A stretch of 64,000 bases of DNA from positions 3,720,001 to 3,784,000 of the forward strand of contig NZ_CP060784.1 of assembly GCF_014489555.1 (NCBI RefSeq), written 5' to 3'. The translations under genes and the position numbers were made by a program. Below the pieces are notes generated by a model, which was not told the DNA's origin, did no database searches, and saw nothing but the letters and a program-made list of their open reading frames with translations. The DNA is from Hymenobacter qilianensis. Its GTDB lineage: Bacteria; Bacteroidota; Bacteroidia; Cytophagales; Hymenobacteraceae. Positions 27,771 through 37,347 of this stretch are shown piece by piece (the stretch's first letter is position 1; the number at the start of each line of letters is the position of its first letter).

Positions 27771-29314
27771 ATGAAACGAACTCGTACTCCGCTTTTCTAT
27801 CGAGTGGCTGCCGTGGGGGCAAGCACTTGGTTGTTGCTGGCCGTACCAGGGTTGGCTCAAACGACTACGCCCGCTCAGCCGCCCGCTGGCACGATTGCCG
27901 CCCCGGCGTCCGTGCCCAGCGGCCCCTGGACGCTGCAGCGCGCCGTGGACTACGCCGTGCAGAACAACCTGAACGTGCGTCAAAGCTCGCTTTCAGCTGA
28001 GCTCAGCGATGCTGATCTGCGTCAAAGCCGGGCGGCTTTACTACCTACGGCGAACGTGAATGGCACCCAAGCTTGGAACTATGGTACCGGCCTCGACCCG
28101 CTGACCAACGACTTCGTGAGTCAGACAATTCGTTCCAACAACTTCTCGGCTAATACCCAGCTGAATGTTTTCTCGGGGTTTCAGCTGCGCAATACCGTGA
28201 AGCGCAATGTATTAGACTACAAGGCAAGCCTGGCCGACATCGAGCAGGCCCGCAATGACTTGTCGCTGAATGTGGCCGCGGCCTTTCTGCAGCTTGTCTT
28301 AAATCAGGAGTTGGTGCGCACAAATGAGTTGCGGGTAAATACCACCCAGCAGCAGTTGGAACGGACCAAAAAACTGCTCGCGGCTGGCAGCGTGGCCGAA
28401 AGCAATCTGCTGGATACCCAGGCGCAGCTGGCTTCCGACGAGCTGAACTTAGTAACCGCGCAAAACCAGCGCGACATTTCGCGCCTGCAGCTAGCCCAGC
28501 TGCTTAATCTGGACCCCGCCAGTGCCGCTGCCTTCCAGATTGAAGTACCTAACCTGCCGGACCCCGACGAGCAATCGACGCTAAACTTTGATCCTAACGC
28601 CACCTACCAGACAGCACAGGGTTTTTTGCCGCAGATACAAGCAGCCGACCTGCGCGTGCAAAGCTCTATTCGGGGCGTTGAGGTGGCGCGGGGGCTTATT
28701 ATCCTCGCCTGTTTTTTGGAGCTAGCGTTTTCTCCGGTTTCTCCTCGGCCCGGCTTGCGCGGGTGCTTACCGGCGACTCCATAGCGGGCGCTGCGCTGCC
28801 TGTATTTCAGATTGACCCAATAGCTGGGCCGCGCCCCACTAATTTTGCGGTACTCACGCCTCGTCAGCCCAATTTTGAGTTGCTTCCTACCTCGTTCAGC
28901 GACCAGGTAAAGGATAATATTGGCCGTGCCCTGCAATTCTCCCTACAAATCCCGATTCTGAATGGCTTGCAGACCCGTACGAACGTGCAGCGCTCCCAGA
29001 TCGCGGTAAAGCAGGCCGAGCTACGGGCCGCTCAGACGCGCTTGCAGCTTCAGCAAACCATTCAGCAGGCCTACGCCGATGCGGTAGCAGCCCAGCGCCG
29101 GTTTGCCTCGGCCAGCCGCCAGGTGGAGGCGCTGAACACCGCCTACAAGAATGCCGAAATTCGCTTCAACAACGGCCTGCTGAACGGCACGGAGTTTAAC
29201 ATTGCCAAAAACAACCTCAACGGAGCTGAATCGAGCATGATTCAGGCAAAGTATGAGTTTATTTTCCGTCGGAAGGTGTTAGAGTTTTACCAGGGCAACC
29301 CGCTGACTTTATAA
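27771..29314 (+). CDS. TolC-family outer-membrane efflux protein (apparent frameshift at 28690-28694)
   Basis: The repaired product is 514 residues. A signal peptide covers the first ~35 residues (ending LAQTT). The body is TolC-like: WTLQRAVDYAVQNNLNVRQS, helical repeats with FSANTQLNVFSGFQLRNTVK, QLERTKKLLAAGSVAESNLL and the second half FSLQIPILNGLQTRTNVQRS. The frame breaks at EVARGLIILA; one extra G at 28690-28694 gives EVARGAYYPRLFFGASVFSG and the clean second half to the stop at 29314. TolC proteins form trimeric outer-membrane channels for efflux or type I export. The partner adaptor gene follows about 215 bases downstream. Confidence 0.87.
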
Positions 29315-29344
29315 GACTGCCGGAGTTCGGGCTTAGGGCAGAAA

Positions 29345-29368
29345 GCTGGGGGGCAAAAAAGCCCCCAG
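29345..29368 (+). terminator. Possible terminator after tolC
   Basis: GCTGGGGGG and CCCCCAGC flank a CAAAAAAG core just past the tolC stop (29314). The short G/C stem could end the transcript, but there is no following T-run on the plus strand, so read-through to the adaptor gene is possible. Confidence 0.4.
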
Positions 29369-29529
29369 CCATCAGAAGGCCCTCAGCGCGGCTGAAATAG
29401 ATGGGTAAAAAGGCCGTGCGAAGCTCCAGCGTAAGACAGCCATAGAAAACCAGCTACAGGGACACTCTTAGTTTAGTATTAATTGATTTATTTGCCTTCT
29501 CTTTCCCTACGCTGGACTTCTTTTCGAAC

Positions 29530-30938
29530 ATGAAAAACAACCGCTTACTATACATTCTGCTGGGAGTACTGGTGTTATTAATAGCCGGGTACATGGTGGC
29601 CAAAAAGCAAGGATGGATAGGCCAGCCTGCTGGTACCGAAGTTATTACGGCGAAAGCCGGGCCAGCGACTATCGTAGAAAAAGTAAGCGCCTCAGGCAAA
29701 GTGCAGCCCGAAACTGAAGTGAAAATATCGCCCGACGTATCGGGGGAAATCACGGAGCTGTATGTGGCCGAAGGCGACTCGGTGAAAAAAGGCCAGCTGC
29801 TGCTGCGCATCCGGCCCGACAACTACCAAGCGATGGTCAACATGCAGTCGGCTTCGGTAAACACCCAGCGGGCCAACGTCGGTCAGACCCGGGCGCGGCT
29901 TCAGCAGCTGCTGGCTAATGCCAAGCAAACCGAGCTGGCTTATCGTCGCAACGCTTCGCTTTATAAGCAGAAGGTGATTTCTCAGGCTGACTACGAGGCC
30001 AGCAAAGCCGCCTACGACGCCAGCCAGGAAGAAATCAACAGTGCGCGCCAGAGCATTCGCGGAGCGCAGTCGGGGGTGGCCAGTGCGCAGGCCTCACTGG
30101 ATGAGGCCCGCCGCAACCTGGAGAAAACCACTATTTATGCGCCCGTCAGCGGCACCGTCAGCAAGCTGAACGTGGAGCGTGGAGAGCGCGTGGTTGGCAC
30201 CTCGCAAATGGCTGGTACCGAAATCATGCGCATCGCCGACCTGAACTCGATGGAGGTGCGGGTAAACGTAAACGAGAACCAGATCATCGACGTGAACCTG
30301 GGCGACTCAGTGAACGTGGATGTGGACTCGTACGCCAACAAGGACGAGAAATTCCGGGGCATCGTGACCAGCGTGGCCAACACGGCCAAAGACGCACTGA
30401 CGGCCGAGGCGGTAACCGAGTTTGAAGTGCGGATCCGGCTGGTGCCCGAGTCCTATCAGCACCTAGTGCGCAATGTGGGTGGCCGTACGATTGTCCCGTT
30501 CCGCCCCGGTATGACAGCTTCCGTCGACATTATCACCGACCGCAAAAGCAACGTGCTGAGCGTGCCGCTGAATGCCGTAACTACCAAAACCGACAGCTCG
30601 GCCATTGCCGGCCCCGACAAAGCCGATGGTCCAAGCGTGCGTGTAGGCCGGGGCGGCGGGGGAATGCGGAGGAAACCGCCCAGGCTGCGCCGACTGATGT
30701 GCAGGAAGTGGTATTCGTGATTCGCGACGGTAAGGCCGTGATGGTGCCCGTAAAAACCGGAATCAGCGACATCACCAATATTGAAATCCTCAGCGGCCTG
30801 AAAGCGGGCGACGAAGTAGCCAGTGGCCCCTACGCCACGGTGCATAAGAAGCTGAAAGACGGGGCAGTAGTCGTAGTGAAGGATGCAAAATCCATCAACA
30901 AAGCAGCCCTGAAAGAAGAAGTCGCCGATGCTGATTAA
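29530..30938 (+). CDS. HlyD/RND-type periplasmic adaptor (membrane fusion protein) (apparent frameshift at 30658-30662)
   Basis: The repaired product is 469 residues. It has an N-terminal membrane anchor (residues 5-22, LLYILLGVLVLLIAGYMV), a first lipoyl half (VKISPDVSGEITELYVAEGD), a long alpha-hairpin (about 95-200, LAYRRNASLYKQKVISQADY), a second lipoyl half (ARRNLEKTTIYAPVSGTVSK) and beta-barrel domains. The frame stops after VGRGGGGMRRKPP; one extra G at 30658-30662 restores GGGGNAEETAQAAPTDVQEV and the final domain. Such adaptors join an inner-membrane ABC or RND pump to TolC. No pump gene follows here: a terminator lies 30 bases past the stop. Confidence 0.88.
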
Positions 30939-30966
30939 GCAACCTTAACAGGGCTTATTAGTAAGC

Positions 30967-31010
30967 AAATGAGAGGCTGGGGGCTTTTTTACCCCAGCCT
31001 CTCATTTTTT
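30967..31010 (+). terminator. Terminator of the tolC-adaptor unit
   Basis: AAATGAGAGGCTGGGG at 30967-30982 pairs with CCCCAGCCTCTCATTT at 30992-31007, with GCTTTTTTA as the loop and an eight-base T-run after the right arm. It is one of the most canonical terminators in the window. Confidence 0.92.
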
Positions 31011-31129
31011 TTGTCTAAACTCGTCCTTGCGACAAGGTTTGCCGCTGCTGCACCTGCGTTTGGATGCGAGGCCGGTTTAAGTCGTTTAACTAGAGAAGGT
31101 GCTACTGCGCCTTCCAATACGTTTGTTTG

Positions 31130-32119
31130 GTGGAAAAAATAGCCATGATCGGCGGGGGCTCCTGGGCCACTGCTTTGACAAAAATACTATCTGAAAATGG
31201 GGCTCAAGTGGGCTGGTGGCTGCGCTCCAAAGATGATGTGCAGCACTTGCTGCGCACCCGTCACAACCCGCGCTACCTCTCGTCGGTGGCCTTCGATTTG
31301 AATCGCGTTTTCCCCTCCACCGACCTGAAGGAAGTAGTGGAGGATGCCGACTGGCTGGTGCTGGCCGTGCCCGCCGCCTTTGTGCAGGGCGCCCTCGACA
31401 AGCTCGACCGCGACGCCCTCCGCGACAAGCGCGTCATTTCGGCCATCAAGGGCATGATTCCGGGCAAAAACGTGCTGGTAACTGACTACGTGGCCGAGCG
31501 TTTCCGCCTCGACGTGGAGCAGCTGGGCGTGGTGGCCGGCCCTTGTCATGCGGAGGAAGTAGCGCTGGAAAAGCAGAGCTACCTCACCATCGGCGGCCCC
31601 GATCTGGAACTGGCCGAAGACTTCTGCCAGCTCCTGCGCAACCGCTACGTGAAGGCGCACCCCGCCGCCGACCTCGACGGCATTGAGTACTGCGCCGTGA
31701 TGAAAAATATCATCGCCCTGACCTGCGGCATCGCCCACGGCCTGGGCTACGGCGACAATTTTCAGGCAGTATTGGTCAGCAACGCGGTGCAGGAAATCCG
31801 GCGCTTTCTCTACGCCCTCAGCCCCAACCAGCGCGACCTCAGCGCCAGCGCCTACCTCGGCGACTTACTAGTTACGGCTTACTCTCAGTTCTCCCGCAAC
31901 CGCACCTTCGGCAACATGGTGGGCCGCGGCTACTCCGTGAAGTCGGCGCAGATGGAGATGAACATGGTGGCCGAAGGCTACTACGCCGTCAAGAGTATTT
32001 ATGAGCTGAATAAGAAACTGAAAGTGAGCATGCCGATTACCAACGCGGCCTATCACATTCTCTACGAGAAGATTTCGCCCGCCGTGGAGCTGGAGATTCT
32101 GAAGGAGAAGCTTAAGTAG
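31130..32119 (+). CDS. gpsA: Glycerol-3-phosphate dehydrogenase, NAD(P)+
   Basis: Reduces dihydroxyacetone phosphate to sn-glycerol 3-phosphate for phospholipid synthesis. The 329-residue product has a Rossmann start KIAMIGGGSWATALTKILSE, the adenine-binding region VGWWLRSKDD, and the catalytic C-terminal domain with VAGPCHAEEVALEK, the Lys of AVMKNIIALTCGIAHGLGYG, and YSVKSAQMEMNMVAEGYYAV. The GTG at 31130 gives MEKIAMIGGG, matching the family start; a TTG at 31127 and an ATG at 31145 are alternatives. Cytoplasmic. No operon partner in the same direction until 32568. Confidence 0.95.
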   Translation: MEKIAMIGGGSWATALTKILSENGAQVGWWLRSKDDVQHLLRTRHNPRYLSSVAFDLNRVFPSTDLKEVVEDADWLVLAVPAAFVQGALDKLDRDALRDKRVISAIKGMIPGKNVLVTDYVAERFRLDVEQLGVVAGPCHAEEVALEKQSYLTIGGPDLELAEDFCQLLRNRYVKAHPAADLDGIEYCAVMKNIIALTCGIAHGLGYGDNFQAVLVSNAVQEIRRFLYALSPNQRDLSASAYLGDLLVTAYSQFSRNRTFGNMVGRGYSVKSAQMEMNMVAEGYYAVKSIYELNKKLKVSMPITNAAYHILYEKISPAVELEILKEKLK

Positions 32120-32129
32120 GTGCCTAAAA

Positions 32130-32522
32130 TCATTCGGCGAAATGCTGACCAATAAAGATGGCGATCATTACCGCAACTAAAAAGAGCATTAGATAGGGGG
32201 TAGCCCGCTCAAAATCTGAATCTAAGGTGAAGTTTTTGGGGTTACTAGCTTCATAGTAAACGGTTACTTTCTCCCCTTTACTATAGACCGGAATAGATAT
32301 TCCGGTATACCCTTCAACCTCTATAACATCACCCAATTGGGTTGTAAATTGGATTCGTGGGTGCACAGTAGTCGTTCTGCTCCAACGTATTTTGGAGCCT
32401 ATAACTACGCCAGTAGTTTTGATTCCGTCCTTTCTCAGCCTTGTTGCATCGCGGATATGCTTAATGATTTTAAAAATAAATAAGGCTAGAATACCTCCCC
32501 AGATAACAAAAAAGAAGTCCAT
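32130..32522 (-). CDS. DUF3592 membrane protein
   Basis: The 130-residue product has an N-terminal hydrophobic span (about residues 3-20, FFFVIWGGILALFIFKII), a soluble beta domain (IKTTGVVIGSKIRWS, IQFTTQLGDVIEVEGY, YSKGEKVTVYYEASNPKNFT) and a C-terminal span (about 108-126, YLMLFLVAVMIAIFIGQHF). The V-x-V-x-YDP-type motif, here VTVYYEASNP, between two spans is the DUF3592 pattern. Function is unknown. Convergent with gpsA with a 10-base spacer and no terminator. Confidence 0.82.
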   Translation of the reverse strand: MDFFFVIWGGILALFIFKIIKHIRDATRLRKDGIKTTGVVIGSKIRWSRTTTVHPRIQFTTQLGDVIEVEGYTGISIPVYSKGEKVTVYYEASNPKNFTLDSDFERATPYLMLFLVAVMIAIFIGQHFAE

Positions 32523-32567
32523 ACGGTAAAGCTACCGTACTAGCTATAAACCTTAACTATACACCGC

Positions 32568-32963
32568 ATGGGAACCTGGGGCTACTACAACTTCGACAAC
32601 GACGCGGCGGCCGACTTCGCCGAAGACTTCCGCGATAATCACAACGAAGCGAAACTGCTGGAAGCGCTGGTTGCAGTGGCTGAGGAAGAAGACTTTATCG
32701 ATGGAGACGCGGCCAGCGAAGCTCTGGCTGCCGCCGAAATTGTAGCCGCCATTCTGGGCAAGCCGTCCCGCGATTTCCCCGCCGATCTGATTCCGGTGAT
32801 CAAGAAGCTCGACGCCGCCGAAAGCGAAGACCTGCGCGAGATGGCCCAGCAAGCCGTGCAGGCCGTGGCCAAAAAATCGCAGCTGCAGGAGATGTGGTCC
32901 AAGAATGAGGCAGCCGAAGACTGGCAGCATACCCAGCAGGATTTATTACACCGCCTGACTTAA
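32568..32963 (+). CDS. DUF4259 protein
   Basis: The 131-residue acidic protein begins MGTWGYYNFDNDAAADFAED; the MGTWG-x-x-x-FDND-x-A-x-DF opening is diagnostic of DUF4259. Internal features are an Ala/Glu-rich helical core (FIDGDAASEALAAAEIVAAI) and a hydrophilic C-terminal helix. The family is small, cytoplasmic and uncharacterised. It precedes the EamA gene by 10 bases, so the two probably share a transcript. Confidence 0.9.
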   Translation: MGTWGYYNFDNDAAADFAEDFRDNHNEAKLLEALVAVAEEEDFIDGDAASEALAAAEIVAAILGKPSRDFPADLIPVIKKLDAAESEDLREMAQQAVQAVAKKSQLQEMWSKNEAAEDWQHTQQDLLHRLT

Positions 32964-32973
32964 AGCCGGCTGC

Positions 32974-33402
32974 ATGAACTGGCTTTTACTGGCGGTCATC
33001 ACGGCCTTTTGCCTGGGGCTCTACAATTTCTTTATCAAGCTGGCCTCGGGCAATATTCACCAGGTTGCCGGCGCTGTGCTGTTGCAACTCGTTGCGGCGG
33101 CGGTGGGGGGCTTTTTGCTGCTTTATATCAAGACGACGCGGCAGACAGTGAGCATTTCCCAAACGGGCGTACTGTATTCCTGCCTGGCCGGCCTGAGCGT
33201 GGGTGTCGCCGAAATTCTGACCTTTTACGTGTTCACCAAAGGAGCGCCGACCTCGGTGGGTACGCCCATCATCGTGGGTGGCTCCGTGGCTATAGCCGCC
33301 GTGCTGGGCTGGTTGGTGCTGCGCGAGCAGATTACGCTGGGCCAGGTGCTGGGCGTGGGGTTGATAATAGCCGGCGTTGTATTGCTCGCCAGGGGGCATT
33401 GA
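32974..33402 (+). CDS. EamA-domain membrane protein, single domain
   Basis: The 142-residue product has four to five hydrophobic spans: residues 3-22, 33-52, 65-88, 93-113 and 118-139 (LGQVLGVGLIIAGVVLLARG). The sequence is typical of one EamA drug/metabolite-transporter half (MNWLLLAVITAFCLGLYNFF; GWLVLREQITLGQVLGVGLI). Full DMT carriers have two such domains, so this half-size form probably works as a dimer, as in small multidrug-type carriers. An in-frame G6 run at 33105-33110 is intact here. Substrate unknown. Confidence 0.85.
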   Translation: MNWLLLAVITAFCLGLYNFFIKLASGNIHQVAGAVLLQLVAAAVGGFLLLYIKTTRQTVSISQTGVLYSCLAGLSVGVAEILTFYVFTKGAPTSVGTPIIVGGSVAIAAVLGWLVLREQITLGQVLGVGLIIAGVVLLARGH

Positions 33403-33442
33403 TAATTTCCATATGAACTATCGACGGTTCAGTTAAGTAGCT

Positions 33443-33534
33443 TCATGCAGAGCGGCAGCGAAGCATCTCGCTCGCGCCGTTAGATTAGTAATCCATCGTC
33501 AGCACGCCAGATGCTTCGGTTCCGCCTCTGCATG
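33443..33534. repeat. Degenerate palindromic repeat, GTCATGCAGAG family
   Basis: TTCATGCAGAGCGGCAGCGA opens the left arm and the right arm ends GCCTCTGCATGA. Mismatches have accumulated (GCCAGATGCTTCGGTTCCGC against the expected arm), so this is an older copy of the repeats at 23245, 56473 and 57936. It lies between the EamA and flavin reductase genes, both on the plus strand. Confidence 0.78.
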
Positions 33535-33673
33535 ACTACCTCTTCTAAATAATTTGAACAGAAGAGACGGTCAATTGCGGCCTTCCGCGGTTATAGTGCC
33601 ACGCGTCTGTTCTGGCGTTTGCTCACTAGCCCAACCATAACTAAGCGAATTAACTCCGCTCAATTTGCCCCCC

Positions 33674-34306
33674 ATGAAGCGCATTCAAGCCCAGGATATT
33701 GAGGCGATGGAGAAGATTTTCCGTCTCAATCTGATTAACTCCATCACCGGCTACAAGCCTGCAAACCTCGTCGGGACGGCCGCGCCTGATGGCCGCACCA
33801 ATCTGGCAATGTACAGCTCCGTGGTGCATCTGGGCTCCAATCCGCCTTACATCGGCATTTTTACCCGTCCTACCAGCGTGGCGCGCCACACCTACGACAA
33901 CATCAAGACCAGCGGCTGCTACACCATCAACCACGTACACGCCGACTTTACAGCGGCGGCCCACTACACGTCGGCACCTTTCCCGGAGGATGAATCTGAG
34001 TTTGAGAAGTGTGGACTGGGGGCTGAATTTCTGGACGGCTTTCCGGCGCCGTACGTGCGCGAAAGCCAGATAAAAATGGGCCTGCGGCTGGTGGAGGAAA
34101 TACCCATAAAGGCCACTGGAACCACCTTGCTGGTGGGCAAAATTGAACAAATATACCTGCCCGTCGATTTGCTGGCCGCCGACGGCACGCTTAATCTAGG
34201 TGAGGCTGGAACAGCCTGCGTCTCCGGCCTCGATACTTACCATACAGCCCAGGAAATAGGTGCGTATGCCTATGCCCGCGTAGGCGAGGGGCCGCAGCCA
34301 AAGTAA
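33674..34306 (+). CDS. Flavin reductase-like domain protein
   Basis: The 210-residue product belongs to the FMN-binding split-barrel flavin reductase family. Motifs: TGYKPANLVGTAAPDGRTNL, AMYSSVVHLGSNPPYIGIFT, RHTYDNIKTSGCYTINHVHA, and a C-terminal GLRLVEEIPIKATGTTLLVG. Such proteins bind FMN and reduce flavin for a partner oxygenase or act on their own. The ATG at 33674 was chosen; an in-frame TTG lies nine bases upstream beside a C6 run. No oxygenase partner is adjacent. Confidence 0.88.
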   Translation: MKRIQAQDIEAMEKIFRLNLINSITGYKPANLVGTAAPDGRTNLAMYSSVVHLGSNPPYIGIFTRPTSVARHTYDNIKTSGCYTINHVHADFTAAAHYTSAPFPEDESEFEKCGLGAEFLDGFPAPYVRESQIKMGLRLVEEIPIKATGTTLLVGKIEQIYLPVDLLAADGTLNLGEAGTACVSGLDTYHTAQEIGAYAYARVGEGPQPK

Positions 34307-34324
34307 GCCTGCACCTTAGGAAAA

Positions 34325-34911
34325 TCAGACAGCCACCAACCCCAGTTTCGCCAGCTCCTCCCACACCCGATGCACGGGCAAGCCCATTACATTGAAGTAG
34401 GAGCCTTCCAGACGCGTCACGCCTACCATACCCACCCAATCCTGGGCACCGTAAGCGCCGGCTTTGTCGAGGGGGCTGAAGTTGCGCACATAAAACTCAA
34501 TTTCGGCAGGGGAGAGGGCGCGAAAATGAACGCGGGTCTGGTCGGAGAAAACCGTGCGCTGGCCGTTGCCGCTGAGCAAACAGACGCCCGTAAATACGTC
34601 GTGGGCGCGGCCTTGCAGGCGAGAGAGCATGTGTTTGGCTTCGGCCTCGTCGGCGGGCTTGTTGAGCACGTCATCTTCCAGACACACAATGGTATCGGCC
34701 GTGAGGACTACTTCGTGGGGGCTAAATCGGGGGCGTAAGCGGCGGCTTTGTGAGCCGCTAAGTATTCAGCAACCTCGGCGCGACGCAGATGATCGGGGTA
34801 GGTTTCATCTACCTCCTGCAGGCGGATTTCGTAGGTCATGCCCAGATCGGTGAGCAGCTGGCGGCGGCGCGGCGAGTTGGACGCCAGCACTAGTTTGGTG
34901 ACTACACTCAT
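34325..34911 (-). CDS. maf: Maf-family nucleoside triphosphate pyrophosphatase (apparent frameshift at 34717-34721)
   Basis: The repaired product is 195 residues. Signatures: LVLASNSPRRRQLLTDLGMT at the start (the S-x-SPRR-x-LL phosphate loop), then EVDETYPDHL, AHKAAAYAP, and after the break ADTIVCLEDDVLNKPADEAE and VFTGVCLLSG. One extra C in the run at 34717-34721 (plus-strand G5) joins APDLAP to HEVVLTADTIV and supplies the catalytic Asp. Maf enzymes hydrolyse dTTP/UTP or modified NTPs, removing them from the nucleotide pool. The start overlaps the stop of the DUF1015 gene by four bases (ATGA), so translation is coupled. Confidence 0.88.
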
Positions 34912-36212
34912 ACCTGAAACGGGTGGTCAGCTTCCTCATCGTGAATAGAAGTGAACAGGAAACCACCGATGGTTTTGGGATAAAAGAAAGTGGACTTGGG
35001 GGGCATTACGGCTCCGCTATGGCACACGCGCTCCACCTCGGCCATGGTTACCTCATTGGTTATGAAGGCGGCACGCGCCTCTCCCCGGTCGACGCGGGTA
35101 AGGCATTCGGTGAAGCTGCGCACGTACGCAATGCCCGGCCACGAGCGCTGCGCATCGGGCCCTGCGATACCCAGCACGCGCTCCAGTACGAAGTAGTGCA
35201 ACACGGTCAGATCCAGGGCTTTTACTTCAGGCGTAGTATCCCAGGCGAGTTGCGCGTGCACTTCGGGCCGCAGCCGGATTTTGTAAGAATTGCCCCCCAG
35301 ATACAGTCCAAAGGCCCAAGGCTTGCCCGCAATTATTTCGGGTAAATCGTAGGCGTCGTCTTTGGGCAAAATGGTGAAATAAGGTTCGAGGCGGGTGATG
35401 AACTCCTCATCGCTGAGGGCATTGGGCATCTCGAGCAGCAAGCGGTGGGTAGGCAGAATGCGCAGGTCGTTGGCCGCCGAATTGGTCAGATACATCAAAT
35501 GATAATTCCAGGGCTCTTTTCCCGTGGCCTGCGGGTCAGCGGCCAGGCGCGCCTGACGGTAAGCCAGACTGCCTTCGTAGCGGTGGTGGCCATCGGCCAG
35601 AATCACCTGCCGGGGTTCCAGAATCTCCTGAAATCGCCGAATAATAGCCGCATCCTGAATAACCGCCAGCACGTCGCGAGCGCCCTGGTAGTCTTCCTCG
35701 GTCTGATACAGCGGGTCGCGCATGGCCTCGTCGAGGTAGCGCTCCAGCTCAAAATCTTCGTCGCGGTAAAGCCCGTGGGTGGCGCTGGTTTGGAACTCGG
35801 TGCGTGCCAGCAGCTCAGCGCGGTCATTTACGGAGGCAGGCAAGGTGTTTTCGTGGCGTAGTACTACCTCATCACTCCAGTCATAGGCCCGGATGTGGCA
35901 CATGAATCCTTTGCGGCAATACTCCTGGGTGTTGCCCGGCAACCGGAAATACTGATAATAGGCATAAATACCCGGCAGCTCATCTTGGCACAACACGCCC
36001 TTGGCCTTCCACACTGCCAACCGACGCTCCGCTTCAGTAGCGGCATCCTCCCCGCGTGGCACCGATAAATGAATGCTGTTTAACGGGTTGCGGTACAGCG
36101 CCTCCCGCTGCTTGGCCGATACTACATCGAACAATGGCGACACGTAATCATCGATATGCTGACTTAACTCTGAATTATAGCGCCAGCCGCGCACGGGTTG
36201 AATTTCAGCCAC
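34908..36212 (-). CDS. DUF1015 family protein
   Basis: The 434-residue product has the DUF1015 layout: an N-terminal VRGWRYNSELSQHIDDYVSP-type start, YYQYFRLPGNTQEYCRKGFM, VILADGHHRYEGSLAYRQAR (the most conserved family motif) and a C-terminal VCHSGAVMPPKSTFFYPKTI. Family members are cytoplasmic; some are annotated as SerK-like free-serine kinases, which rests on homologues and is not shown here. It initiates at GTG 36212 and is first in a two-gene unit with maf. Confidence 0.87.
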   Translation of the reverse strand: MAEIQPVRGWRYNSELSQHIDDYVSPLFDVVSAKQREALYRNPLNSIHLSVPRGEDAATEAERRLAVWKAKGVLCQDELPGIYAYYQYFRLPGNTQEYCRKGFMCHIRAYDWSDEVVLRHENTLPASVNDRAELLARTEFQTSATHGLYRDEDFELERYLDEAMRDPLYQTEEDYQGARDVLAVIQDAAIIRRFQEILEPRQVILADGHHRYEGSLAYRQARLAADPQATGKEPWNYHLMYLTNSAANDLRILPTHRLLLEMPNALSDEEFITRLEPYFTILPKDDAYDLPEIIAGKPWAFGLYLGGNSYKIRLRPEVHAQLAWDTTPEVKALDLTVLHYFVLERVLGIAGPDAQRSWPGIAYVRSFTECLTRVDRGEARAAFITNEVTMAEVERVCHSGAVMPPKSTFFYPKTIGGFLFTSIHDEEADHPFQV

Positions 36213-36285
36213 TCGGAAAGGATAAATATGGAGGCGTAAAGGTAGTAGGCGCGGTCTGACCGGCTAATTTTACTTGGTGTGATGC

Positions 36286-36935
36286 TCAGGGAGCCAAACG
36301 GCTGCGCTTCCACTTGTTGCCAACCCGCTCGTACAAAATGCGGTCGTGGAGGCGGCTGGGGCGGCCCTGCCAGAACTCCACGCGGTGGGGGCGCAAAATA
36401 AAGCCACCCCAGTGCGGCGGGAGCGGCAGCGGGTTTTCATTTGCAAAGCGCTGCTCTACTTCACGCTCCCGCTGCTCCAACTCCTCCCGGCTCCCGATTA
36501 CCTGACTTTGCGGGGAGGCCCAGGCTCCTACCTGGCTGGCCCGCGGCCGGCTCTGAAAATACTGATCTGATAGCTCCTGGGGGCTTTTTCCACGCGTCCT
36601 TCCACCCGCACCTGGCGCTCCAGGCCGGGCCAGAAAAAGTTAAGCGCTGCCTGCGGATGGGAGGCTAATTCGTGCCCTTTGCGACTGTTGTAATTGGTAT
36701 AAAACAAAAACCCGGCGTCGTCGGGGAGGCCTTTGAGGAGCACCACGCGCGTGGTAGGCTGCCCGTCGTCGCCAACAGTGGCCAAGGTCATGGCCGTGGG
36801 CTCATCGAGGTGGGCAGCGAGGGCCTCATTTAGCCAGGTCCTAAACTGGTGCACGGCATCGGGCAGCACATCAGCCTCCGTGAGTGTGTGTTGAGCGTAC
36901 GATTTGCGCAGGTCGGCCAGTTGCTGGTCAGTCAT
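36286..36935 (-). CDS. pdxH: Pyridoxamine 5'-phosphate oxidase (apparent frameshift at 36579-36583)
   Basis: Oxidises pyridoxamine or pyridoxine 5'-phosphate to pyridoxal 5'-phosphate with FMN and O2. The repaired protein is 216 residues. Signatures: IADLRKSYAQ-like start (MTDQQLADLRKSYAQHTLTE), EPTAMTLATVGDDGQPTTRV, VLLKGLPDDAGFLFYTNYNS, RKGHELASHPQAALNFFWPG, RQVRVEGRVEK, and after the break FILRPHRVEFWQGRPSRLHD with the terminal RSRLAP. One extra base in the run at 36579-36583 gives VEKAPQELSDQYFQSRP, the expected substrate segment. As read, it stops after RAGRGPAR. All FMN and PLP contact motifs are otherwise present, so the gene is likely intact in the cell. Confidence 0.92.
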
Positions 36936-37347
36936 AGAATGCGAATTTTGAATGCGTTAACGGCACTTTGGGTACCAGGCATAAACCGACCAAGTCCCTT
37001 ACCGATGCAGCAGATGCAGATTTTGCTCGCCAAAAAGCCGGCGCTACGTTCAAATATGGCCAGCTTATCGGGCATGGTTGCAGTTGATAACGGGCGCAAA
37101 TTATTCAGAAATTAGTTCAGGCACCTTCACCATTTATATGCCACCGCGCCGTTGTAATGAGCATGGCGGGCACCAGGCTATTTTGCGCGGCCGGTTTATT
37201 TCCGGGAACCTTAGCCTATTCCCCCGACGTACCAATAATATATACCTGTAATTGAGGCAGACCACAGAATCGTAGCGGAAGGTCAGTGTTAGCGGTCTGT
37301 AAGGTTAGGCTGATTAAATTAACGTATTCTAAAAAGAAGCTTGACCT
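36936..37347. other. Intergenic stretch between pdxH and algH
   Basis: This 412-base gap separates divergent genes and should carry both promoters. The AT content rises near 37225-37260 (AATAATATATACCTG) and again just before 37348. No hairpin, repeat or gene was recognised. Confidence 0.4.
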
